DNA of 64,000 bases from a virus, in the IMG/VR virus record IMGVR_UViG_3300021959_000031, positions 1-64,000 of that record; one strand, given 5' to 3'. Made by a program: the position numbers and the translations under genes. The first letter of the stretch is position 1. Each line of letters begins with the position of its first letter. This document shows, piece after piece, positions 27,221-33,289 of the stretch. The notes under the pieces are model-generated. The model was not told the DNA's origin, searched no databases, and worked only from the letters and a program-made list of their open reading frames with translations.

Positions 27221-28405
27221 ATGAAAAATAACACCACAGAACAAATGTCCGTTGCTATCGAATTGATGGAGAAAAATCCATCATTTCCAGATCTCAAAAC
27301 AAACCTCATCTACGATGCAGCTAGAGAAGCAGGAATGAAGTATAAAGATATCAAGTCTTCATTCTTAGTTAACAAAGTTAGCTGGGGAGTTTATCGAATT
27401 GATAGAGATATGAAACCATTAGAGTCTATCAGTGATGGTTCGATTAAAATCGAATCGCCAGTAGTCGAGTTATCTAGCTCCAGCTCTTTCAAACTTAATA
27501 CAAGCTCTAATACAGTTGCTATTGTGCCTGAAGCTGACCCGACTTTCATCCAATGGGGTGAATTCAAATCCATCAAAGCAGTGATTGAATCTAACCAGTT
27601 CTTCCCTCTCTATATCAGCGGAATGAGTGGTAACGGGAAAACAATGATGGTGGAACAAGCCTGTGCAAAGACTAAACGTAAATATGTTCGACTTCAAATC
27701 TCACCAGAGACCGATGAAGATGATCTTATTGGTGGTTTTCGACTAGTCAATGGTGAAACTGTTTTCCATAAAGGCCCAGTTATCACCGCGATGGAAGAAG
27801 GATGTATCCTCCTTATTGATGAACTCGACCGAGGAACTAACAAAATCATGTGTTTGCAAGGTGTTCTAGAAGGTAAGCCAGTTCTGATTAAGAAGACTGG
27901 AGAGACTGCTTTCCCTGCTCCAGGATTTAATGTCATTGCTACTGCTAATAGCAAGGGTCGAGGTTCTGATGATGGACGATATTCAGCAGCTCAAATTATC
28001 GATGATGCATTTATCGAAAGGTTTGTTGCTTCAATCGATCAACCTTACCCAGAGTTTAATGTTGAGAAAAAGATTGTTTCCAAAGTCATGGAGAGTCTCG
28101 ACATTAAAGATGATGAGTTTGCCGAAAAGCTTGTTAGTTGGAGTTCAATCATCCGCAAGACTTATCAAGCAGATGGAGTTGATGAAGTAGTAAGCACTCG
28201 TCGCCTATGCCATATCGTCAAAGCATATGGAATTTTCAATGATCGACTCACTGCAATCAAGATGTGTATTACACGTTTCGAAGAAGAAACACGGGAAGCA
28301 TTTCTCGATCTTTACACTAAGATTGATGGTGAAGTAGGAAAAGATTTGGGTGATCTCTCTAACGAGAGTCACACTGAACAAGGTGGTTCATCTGTTGTCC
28401 ACTAA
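27221..28405 (+). CDS. CobS-like MoxR-type AAA+ ATPase
   Basis: A 394-residue AAA+ ATPase with the start set at ATG 27221; a TTG-led extension of six residues lies upstream. The N-terminal 110 residues are a linker/helical domain. The core has Walker A GMSGNGKT (about 134-141), Walker B CILLIDELDRG (about 187-197) and sensor-1 region VIATANSKGRGS. This is the CobS/MoxR subfamily found in cyanophages and pelagiphages, always near a VWA partner like the gene at 24883. The two probably form a remodelling complex. The target is unknown. Confidence 0.85.
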   Translation: MKNNTTEQMSVAIELMEKNPSFPDLKTNLIYDAAREAGMKYKDIKSSFLVNKVSWGVYRIDRDMKPLESISDGSIKIESPVVELSSSSSFKLNTSSNTVAIVPEADPTFIQWGEFKSIKAVIESNQFFPLYISGMSGNGKTMMVEQACAKTKRKYVRLQISPETDEDDLIGGFRLVNGETVFHKGPVITAMEEGCILLIDELDRGTNKIMCLQGVLEGKPVLIKKTGETAFPAPGFNVIATANSKGRGSDDGRYSAAQIIDDAFIERFVASIDQPYPEFNVEKKIVSKVMESLDIKDDEFAEKLVSWSSIIRKTYQADGVDEVVSTRRLCHIVKAYGIFNDRLTAIKMCITRFEEETREAFLDLYTKIDGEVGKDLGDLSNESHTEQGGSSVVH

Positions 28406-28445
28406 TTAAAACAGATACTAAACAATAAAAAAAATAATAAATATT

Positions 28446-28700
28446 ATGACTAAAAAAGAAATCGCAAAGTTCCGAACTCAAGTTAAGCGCAATAGCCAAC
28501 CACTTGCAATCACTAACATGCTTAGTGCTGGATACCAGTTCTCTGTTGATGATGCAATGCAAGCAGGAATTGCTGATCCACGAAGAGTTGTGAATCGTCT
28601 TCGCACTCAGAAGAATATTCCAATCTCACAAGATCTCTACGAAGTTCGCGGTGGAAAAACTGTTAAGCGTTACTCCTTGTCTTCCAAGAAGAATCGTTAA
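28446..28700 (+). CDS. Small basic winged-helix-like protein
   Basis: An 84-residue, strongly basic protein. The pattern TNMLSAGYQFSVDDAMQAGIADPRRVVNRLRTQKNI reads like a helix-turn-helix with DNA-facing Arg residues. GGKTVKRYSLSSKKNR then resembles a wing. It sits between the CobS-like ATPase and the sliding clamp and ends in a clear terminator. A DNA-binding or transcriptional role is inference; no specific family was recognised. Confidence 0.65.
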   Translation: MTKKEIAKFRTQVKRNSQPLAITNMLSAGYQFSVDDAMQAGIADPRRVVNRLRTQKNIPISQDLYEVRGGKTVKRYSLSSKKNR

Positions 28701-28707
28701 TATGGTA

Positions 28708-28742
28708 AGCGGGGATGTGTTCGTGGTGTTCACATTCCCGCT
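28708..28742 (+). terminator. Terminator before sliding clamp gene
   Basis: A 12-bp stem (AGCGGGGATGTG / CACATTCCCGCT, one G-U pair) with an 11-nt loop, followed by ATTTTCTTATTT. The promoter of gene 45 starts 10 nt downstream. Confidence 0.88.
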
Positions 28743-28751
28743 ATTTTCTTA

Positions 28752-28780
28752 TTTACAAAACACCATACATATAGTATAAT
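28752..28780 (+). promoter_or_regulatory. Sigma70-type promoter of gene 45
   Basis: TTTACA (28752-28757), 17 bp, perfect TATAAT (28775-28780). The ATG at 28786 starts only 5 nt after the -10 box, so the predicted transcript is leaderless. Confidence 0.85.
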
Positions 28781-28785
28781 AAATT

Positions 28786-29460
28786 ATGTCAAAATTATCA
28801 AAAGAAACAATAGAAGTTCTAACGAATTTCTCGACTATCAACCCGAACCTTGTCGTTAAAAAAGGTAGTGTGATCAATACTATTTCTGAAGCCAAGAACA
28901 TCCTTGCTATTGCTCAAGTTGAAGAGAGCTTCGAATCTGATTTCGGTATCTACGACTTGAGTGAGTTTATCAATATTTTAAACTTAGTGGGTGATCCAAA
29001 TTTAAACTTCAGTGATAACAGTGTTACTCTGAATGGTGACAACTGTAATGCTGTTTACAGATTTGCAGATGAGAGTATCCTCACTTCACCTAATCAAAAA
29101 CTGAATATGCCTGAAGCTGATGTTGAAGTATCGATCAGCAGTGAGACTATCAATCAAATTAGAAAAGCATCTAGTGTGCTTAATCACAATATTGTTAGTC
29201 TTAAGGGTTCTGCTGGAAAGATCGAACTAGTAGTGAATGATCCTAATAACCCAACTGCAAATACATATAACATCACTCTTGATGAGGATAATGATTGCAA
29301 AGAAGATTTCGACTTCCAATTCTTGATTTCAAATTTCAAGTTTATTGGAGGAGACTATAAAGTGAAGATAAGTTCTAAGTTGATCTCCAATTGGAGTAAC
29401 TTGTCTACTGGAAAAATCGAGTATTACATTGCACTCGAAAAAACATCAAAATTTGGATAA
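28786..29460 (+). CDS. gp45: Sliding clamp gp45
   Basis: The trimeric ring that tethers gp43 to DNA and activates late transcription through gp55; 224 residues, as in T4 (228). Family features are MSKLSKETIEVLTNFSTINP, NLVVKKGSVINTISEAKNIL and the C-terminal SNWSNLSTGKIEYYIALEKTS. Its isolated strong promoter right behind a terminator suggests separate control from the upstream genes. Confidence 0.94.
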   Translation: MSKLSKETIEVLTNFSTINPNLVVKKGSVINTISEAKNILAIAQVEESFESDFGIYDLSEFINILNLVGDPNLNFSDNSVTLNGDNCNAVYRFADESILTSPNQKLNMPEADVEVSISSETINQIRKASSVLNHNIVSLKGSAGKIELVVNDPNNPTANTYNITLDEDNDCKEDFDFQFLISNFKFIGGDYKVKISSKLISNWSNLSTGKIEYYIALEKTSKFG

Positions 29461-29472
29461 AACAAAAATAAC

Positions 29473-29763
29473 ATGAGTAAAGAAAAAGAAATTATTGAAG
29501 CTGAGGAAGTGAAAGAAGATTCTAAAATGGAAGTTGGGCCTGATACCTCAACAAATCCAACAGAACCTTCTATCGTAGTATCTCTTGTTGGGGTTAAACT
29601 TATGTGCGATATCATTGATCTAGCATCTCTTCGAGGTGCATTTCAGCCAGGTGAGTTTAGCACAATTGGAAATCTATACATCGAACTGAAGAAGCATCTT
29701 CCAGTAGACCCGACAAAGGAAACTGAAGAAGACTCTGATGATCAACCCGAATTGAATCTATAA
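29473..29763 (+). CDS. Conserved small protein after sliding clamp
   Basis: A 96-residue acidic protein. The N-terminal 40 residues are disordered (Glu/Ser/Pro-rich). The conserved core IIDLASLRGAFQPGEFSTIGNLYIELKKHL is like short proteins of unknown function found in many marine T4-like and other phages. It lies between 45 and dsbA with tight spacing. Its function was not recognised. Confidence 0.65.
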   Translation: MSKEKEIIEAEEVKEDSKMEVGPDTSTNPTEPSIVVSLVGVKLMCDIIDLASLRGAFQPGEFSTIGNLYIELKKHLPVDPTKETEEDSDDQPELNL

Positions 29764-29766
29764 TAT

Positions 29767-30018
29767 ATGGAATTCGAAAAAGAAGAAGAAAATGCTGTTT
29801 TCGTTAATGCTGTAAAGGAGCTATGTAAAGAGTATGATTTGATAGCAGACTCCAGATCACAAGTTAACGAGATCATTAAACAAGTTTCAGACTCTCTTAA
29901 TATCCCTAAACCTATCATTAGAAAGGTTTCTAAGATATACCATAAGAAGAATGCAGCTGAAATTAAAAGTGAGAACGAGTTTGTTGATGAACTTTACAGT
30001 TCAATTTCTCTGAAGTAA
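29767..30018 (+). CDS. dsbA: DsbA-like dsDNA-binding late-transcription protein
   Basis: An 83-residue protein that aligns well with T4 DsbA (89 residues), which binds double-stranded DNA near late promoters. The shared pattern is QVNEIIKQVSDSLNIPKPII, then KVSKIYHKKNAAEIKSENE, with T4 reading LALYHKDNR...EAETEEVVELYD at the equivalent place. It stands between 45 and 44, a neighbourhood of late-transcription and clamp-loader genes. Confidence 0.8.
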   Translation: MEFEKEEENAVFVNAVKELCKEYDLIADSRSQVNEIIKQVSDSLNIPKPIIRKVSKIYHKKNAAEIKSENEFVDELYSSISLK

Positions 30019-30033
30019 AAAAGAAAATATATT

Positions 30034-30969
30034 ATGATTGAAACATTGTGGGTTGAAAAATACAGACCCAAAACCATTGATGAGTGTATCTTACCTAAAG
30101 ATCTTAAGGGAGTTTTTTCTGGCTTCGTTAAGAGTGGTGACATACCTAACATGATATTGTCTGGTTCTGCTGGTCTAGGGAAAACTACAGTTGCTAAAGC
30201 TTTATGCAATCAACTGGGCCTTGATTGGATAATCATCAATGGTTCTGAAGAGAGTGGTATCGATACACTTAGAAATAAGATAAAACAATTTGCATCAACA
30301 GTTAGTTTGGCTGGTGGGGTTAAAGTTGTTATCTTGGATGAAGCCGATTACCTTCAAGCACAAAGCACACAACCTGCATTGCGTGGTTTTATTGAAGAGT
30401 TTAGTAGCAATTGTAGATTTATTCTAACTTGCAACTTCAAAAACAGGATTATCGATCCACTACACTCTAGGTGTTCTGTTATAGAATTCAACACTACCAA
30501 GTCACAGCTTGCTAGATTAGCAAGTAATTTCATGGATAGAGTTGAGTATATTCTAAAACAAGAAAATGTTTCATATGATAAGCAGACTATTGCTGAATTG
30601 ATAATCAGACATGCCCCAGATTGGCGGCGTATTCTTAGTGAATGCCAGCGGTATGCTAGTGTGGGTGAAATACCCACTAGCATACTAGTTGGCAGTTCTG
30701 ATGATAACATCAAAGAAGTTATTTCATATTGCAAAGATAAGAACTTCAAGAAGATGAGAATCTGGGTTGCTAACAACATCTCTCTTGATAGCTCTGTTAT
30801 CTACAGAAAGATATATGATAATATTTCAGAAAGTGCAGTTTCAGAGAGTATCCCAGCTGCTGTTCTTATACTAGCTGATTACTCATACAAAGATGCAATG
30901 GTAGCTGACAAAGAGTTGAATTTATGTGCATGTTTTGTTGAGTTGATGGCTAATATAAACTGGAATTAG
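30034..30969 (+). CDS. gp44: Clamp loader large subunit gp44
   Basis: The AAA+ ATPase of the gp44/62 clamp loader, 311 residues (T4: 319). It has WVEKYRPKTIDECIL at the N-terminus, Walker A GSAGLGKTT (about 44-52), Walker B VVILDEADYL (about 99-108) and the SRC motif DPLHSRCSVIEF. Its stop codon directly abuts an HNH endonuclease gene that separates it from gene 62. Confidence 0.96.
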   Translation: MIETLWVEKYRPKTIDECILPKDLKGVFSGFVKSGDIPNMILSGSAGLGKTTVAKALCNQLGLDWIIINGSEESGIDTLRNKIKQFASTVSLAGGVKVVILDEADYLQAQSTQPALRGFIEEFSSNCRFILTCNFKNRIIDPLHSRCSVIEFNTTKSQLARLASNFMDRVEYILKQENVSYDKQTIAELIIRHAPDWRRILSECQRYASVGEIPTSILVGSSDDNIKEVISYCKDKNFKKMRIWVANNISLDSSVIYRKIYDNISESAVSESIPAAVLILADYSYKDAMVADKELNLCACFVELMANINWN

Positions 30970-31326
30970 ATGCCAATTGATCACGATAATAGGATCTGTG
31001 AAGTTGATGGGTGCAACAGGCTCGCCAAGAAAACAGGCGCCAAGCTTAAAGATGGAACACCTTGCAGAGCTAGATTGTGCAACATTCATTCGAAAGCCAA
31101 ATATAAAACTAAAGGTTGGCACGTTGTTTACAGGAAGGATTATTGTGAAAACATAGATGGAAGATTGGGATTTAAATGTAAATGCAAAATAAGATATGAT
31201 GGTCAGTTGAGTGTTGATCATATAGATGGCGACAACTCCAACAATGATGAAAAGAATTTGCAAACGTTGTGCCACAATTGCCATGCATATAAAACATATA
31301 TAAATGAAGACTACAGAAAAAGTTAA
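30970..31326 (+). CDS. HNH homing-type endonuclease between genes 44 and 62
   Basis: A 118-residue free-standing HNH nuclease. The C-terminal motif SVDHIDGDNSNN followed by NLQTLCHNCHAYKT gives the H...N...H signature, with a CxxC zinc pair. The N-terminal CEVDGCNR, CNIH and CKCK cysteines probably form another zinc site. It is inserted exactly between the clamp-loader subunit genes, which are adjacent in T4, starts at the gene 44 stop and overlaps the start of 62 by 23 nt. This compact insertion is typical of free-standing homing nucleases in T-even genomes. Confidence 0.92.
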   Translation: MPIDHDNRICEVDGCNRLAKKTGAKLKDGTPCRARLCNIHSKAKYKTKGWHVVYRKDYCENIDGRLGFKCKCKIRYDGQLSVDHIDGDNSNNDEKNLQTLCHNCHAYKTYINEDYRKS

Positions 31327-31744
31327 CCTGTTTGATATTATAGCAAACATAAATGGTGGTAAAAAATCAAAGGATATACTGAGTGGTGTATCTGCATACA
31401 GTGAAGAAGTTTCACTAGATCCTAATGATCCAGAAAAAGCATACGCTTCATACATGATCAATAAAGGTTTTTCATACTTCAATGACACTGCTTGCCTTGC
31501 CAATGAAATGAACATTCATCACCATTTGCCCCCTCGGATGCAATATGACTTTTTAAGGAATACTATTAGACCTAGGAAAAGGTTTAGCAAGTGGTTTAAA
31601 GGTATTACTGATAGTGAAGATATAGAGTTGATTAAAAAACACTATGATTACAGCAGTGTTAGAGCAAGAGAAGCTTATGAATTTTTTAATGAGGATCAAT
31701 TGAAAGAGCTGAGAAGCCTGTATGACACTGGTGGAAAAGAATAA
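31304..31744 (+). CDS. gp62: Clamp loader small subunit gp62
   Basis: The non-ATPase subunit of the clamp loader, 146 residues, shorter than T4 gp62 (187). The phrases NLFDIIANINGGKK, PEKAYASYMINKGFSYFNDT and the LPPRMQYDFLRNTIRPRKRF stretch are characteristic of gp62 in marine T4-likes. It starts inside the HNH gene. RegA, which controls translation of several replication genes in T4, follows 11 nt downstream. Confidence 0.93.
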   Translation: MKTTEKVNLFDIIANINGGKKSKDILSGVSAYSEEVSLDPNDPEKAYASYMINKGFSYFNDTACLANEMNIHHHLPPRMQYDFLRNTIRPRKRFSKWFKGITDSEDIELIKKHYDYSSVRAREAYEFFNEDQLKELRSLYDTGGKE

Positions 31745-31755
31745 ATAAACTAGTT

Positions 31756-32187
31756 ATGAATGAACTAGAAAATGAAACAATTGATTGGGTGCCTAGTGAT
31801 ATGCTTGAAGTATATCTTAATGAACCAGACGACTTTCTCAAAGTAAAAGAAACACTAACCAGGATTGGTGTATCATCTAATAGAGATACGAATGTTCTTT
31901 ATCAGAGTTGCCACATCTTACACAAGCAGGGAAAGTATTTTATCCTTCACTTTAAGGAGCTTTTCATGCTTGATGGTAAACCTTCCACTTTCACACTTGA
32001 TGATATGCAGAGGAGAAACACTATTGCAACTCTACTGAGTGATTGGAACTTGCTAACTATCGTTGACAGAGGTTCTTGTAAAGATTGCTCTAACTTGAAG
32101 AATATTAAGATCATATCCTTCAAAGAGAAAAGTGAATGGGAACTCAAAAGTAAATATAATATCGGTAATGTGAAAAAAACATACTAA
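31756..32187 (+). CDS. regA: Translational repressor RegA
   Basis: An RNA-binding repressor that blocks initiation on early phage mRNAs; 143 residues (T4: 122). Recognisable are LNEPDDFLKVKETLTRIGVSS, LYQSCHILHKQGKYFILHFK and ELFMLDGKPSTF, then RRNTIATLLSDWNLL and the LKIISFKEK-like end (IKIISFKEKSEWELK). Its place after 44-62 and before 43 is conserved. Confidence 0.94.
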   Translation: MNELENETIDWVPSDMLEVYLNEPDDFLKVKETLTRIGVSSNRDTNVLYQSCHILHKQGKYFILHFKELFMLDGKPSTFTLDDMQRRNTIATLLSDWNLLTIVDRGSCKDCSNLKNIKIISFKEKSEWELKSKYNIGNVKKTY

Positions 32188-32219
32188 ATCAATATAAGTA
32201 GATTTGTGACATGATAAGT

Positions 32220-32254
32220 TTTCGTGTTGCATGAGATGCCCTCGGGGTCTCAAC
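32220..32254 (+). promoter_or_regulatory. Hairpin upstream of hsp20
   Basis: An imperfect hairpin (TGAGATGCCC / GGGGTCTCA, interrupted stem) lies between regA and hsp20, about 40 nt upstream of the start. It may terminate regA transcripts or regulate the hsp20 mRNA. No T-run follows. The evidence is the inverted repeat only. Confidence 0.35.
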
Positions 32255-32289
32255 TTAAATACAACTTGCTTAAAAAGGAGTTAAAAAAA

Positions 32290-32730
32290 ATGACAATAAC
32301 AAATAGAATAAATGGTGCAATGCCTCGTGCATTCGCAGTTGGTTTTGATTCGGTCTTTGATAGACTTGAGTCACTTTCGGTAAATGAGAAAACATCTTAT
32401 CCACCTCACAATGTAATTAAACATAGTGATAGTGAATTTGAAATCTCTCTTGCAGTTGCAGGGTTTAGCGATAAAGATTTATCGGTTAAACAAGATAAGG
32501 ATCAACTTATCGTTTCATCTGATGGAGTTGATTTAAATGGTGATAAAGAATACCTTCATAAAGGAATTGGAACTCGCAGTTTCGTTAAAACCTTCACACT
32601 TGCTGAACATATCAGAGTGAATGAAGTTAGAATTACTGATGGAATTCTTTCAGTATACCTTAACCTTGAGATACCTGATGAAATGAAACCTAAAACTTTC
32701 ACCATATTGAATGAAAGTGCATCTGAGTAA
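32290..32730 (+). CDS. Small heat-shock protein Hsp20
   Basis: An alpha-crystallin-type chaperone, 146 residues. The start at 32290 is chosen because AAGGAG lies 9 nt upstream, whereas an in-frame ATG 66 nt earlier lies in the hairpin region. The core PPHNVIKHSDSEFEISLAVA, GFSDKDLSVKQDKDQLIVSS and the final strand ITDGILSVYLNLEIP give the alpha-crystallin domain. Hsp20 genes are common in cyanophages and other marine T4-like phages. It probably stabilises phage or host proteins during infection. A terminator follows. Confidence 0.9.
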   Translation: MTITNRINGAMPRAFAVGFDSVFDRLESLSVNEKTSYPPHNVIKHSDSEFEISLAVAGFSDKDLSVKQDKDQLIVSSDGVDLNGDKEYLHKGIGTRSFVKTFTLAEHIRVNEVRITDGILSVYLNLEIPDEMKPKTFTILNESASE

Positions 32731-32754
32731 ATCGAAAGTATAGCACCCAAAAAC

Positions 32755-32780
32755 AAGGCTCTTCAGAAATGGAGAGCCTT
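32755..32780 (+). terminator. Terminator after hsp20
   Basis: An 8-bp stem (AAGGCTCT / AGAGCCTT) with a 10-nt loop, followed by TGTTATG. The T-run is weak. Confidence 0.6.
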
Positions 32781-32834
32781 TGTTATGTGAACCAACAAAT
32801 TTTAACAACTATCCAATTGTTTAATTCAAAATAT

Positions 32835-32842
32835 TATAAATA
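32835..32842 (+). promoter_or_regulatory. Late promoter inside the replication cluster
   Basis: An exact TATAAATA ends 6 nt before the ATG at 32849. It marks a late gene embedded between hsp20 and the DNA polymerase gene. Confidence 0.7.
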
Positions 32843-32848
32843 CTTAAC

Positions 32849-33202
32849 ATGTCTATTAAGTTCAAAAAGGGAAGCTTGGAGGAAGCTGCTCAGAAAATTC
32901 TAAATCCAGATATCGTTGAGGAAGCGGAATATAAGGGTAGAAAAGTTAAACTCAATGATCCATTCAGGTCTAATGATGAAAAAAAGAAGTTCTACGTTTA
33001 TGTTAAGAACGAGAAAGGCAATGTGATAAAGCTAGGATTTGGTGACCCTAATACAGATATAAAACGTGATAATCCAGCAAGGTTGAAAAGTTTCAGAGCA
33101 AGGCATAAATGTGATACAGATCCAGGACCCAAGTGGAAGGCTCGTTATTGGTCTTGTAAGTTTTGGGAGAAAGATAAAACTGTAACAGATCTTCTCAAAT
33201 AG
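32849..33202 (+). CDS. Conserved late protein with FRARHKCDTDPGPK motif
   Basis: A 117-residue basic protein under its own late promoter. The central motif KKKFYVYVKNEKGNVIKLGF, then SFRARHKCDTDPGPKWKARY and WSCKFWEK, is highly conserved in marine myoviruses, sometimes as a domain of larger virion-associated proteins. The two Cys and one His could bind metal. Late expression and conservation suggest an internal virion or assembly component. I cannot give a function. Confidence 0.75.
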   Translation: MSIKFKKGSLEEAAQKILNPDIVEEAEYKGRKVKLNDPFRSNDEKKKFYVYVKNEKGNVIKLGFGDPNTDIKRDNPARLKSFRARHKCDTDPGPKWKARYWSCKFWEKDKTVTDLLK

Positions 33203-33252
33203 AACCTCTGTATCCTATCTGGGTTTAAAAACCAGAAACATCAATTTTAGTA

Positions 33253-33281
33253 TTTACAAATCATATAATATGGTTTATAAT
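33253..33281 (+). promoter_or_regulatory. Sigma70-type promoter of gene 43
   Basis: TTTACA (33253-33258), 17 bp, perfect TATAAT (33276-33281). The ATG at 33290 is 8 nt after the -10 box, so the leader would be 0-2 nt. Confidence 0.85.
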
Positions 33282-33289
33282 TACTTCAG

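Noticed and set aside
24883-28405. Cobalamin biosynthesis (CobS/CobT cobaltochelatase)
   Set aside because: There are no other corrin genes. The HEVGH motif, acidic linker and MIDAS site fit a generic MoxR/VWA pair, and the usual label seems to be name transfer.
30922-31515. Long minus-strand frame (197 codons) over the HNH and gene 62 region
   Set aside because: It is antisense to three well-supported genes, with an unnatural composition and no homology pattern. It is a shadow.
32224-32289. N-terminal extension of Hsp20
   Set aside because: The extension lies across a hairpin and lacks family similarity, while AAGGAG is correctly spaced before the ATG at 32290.
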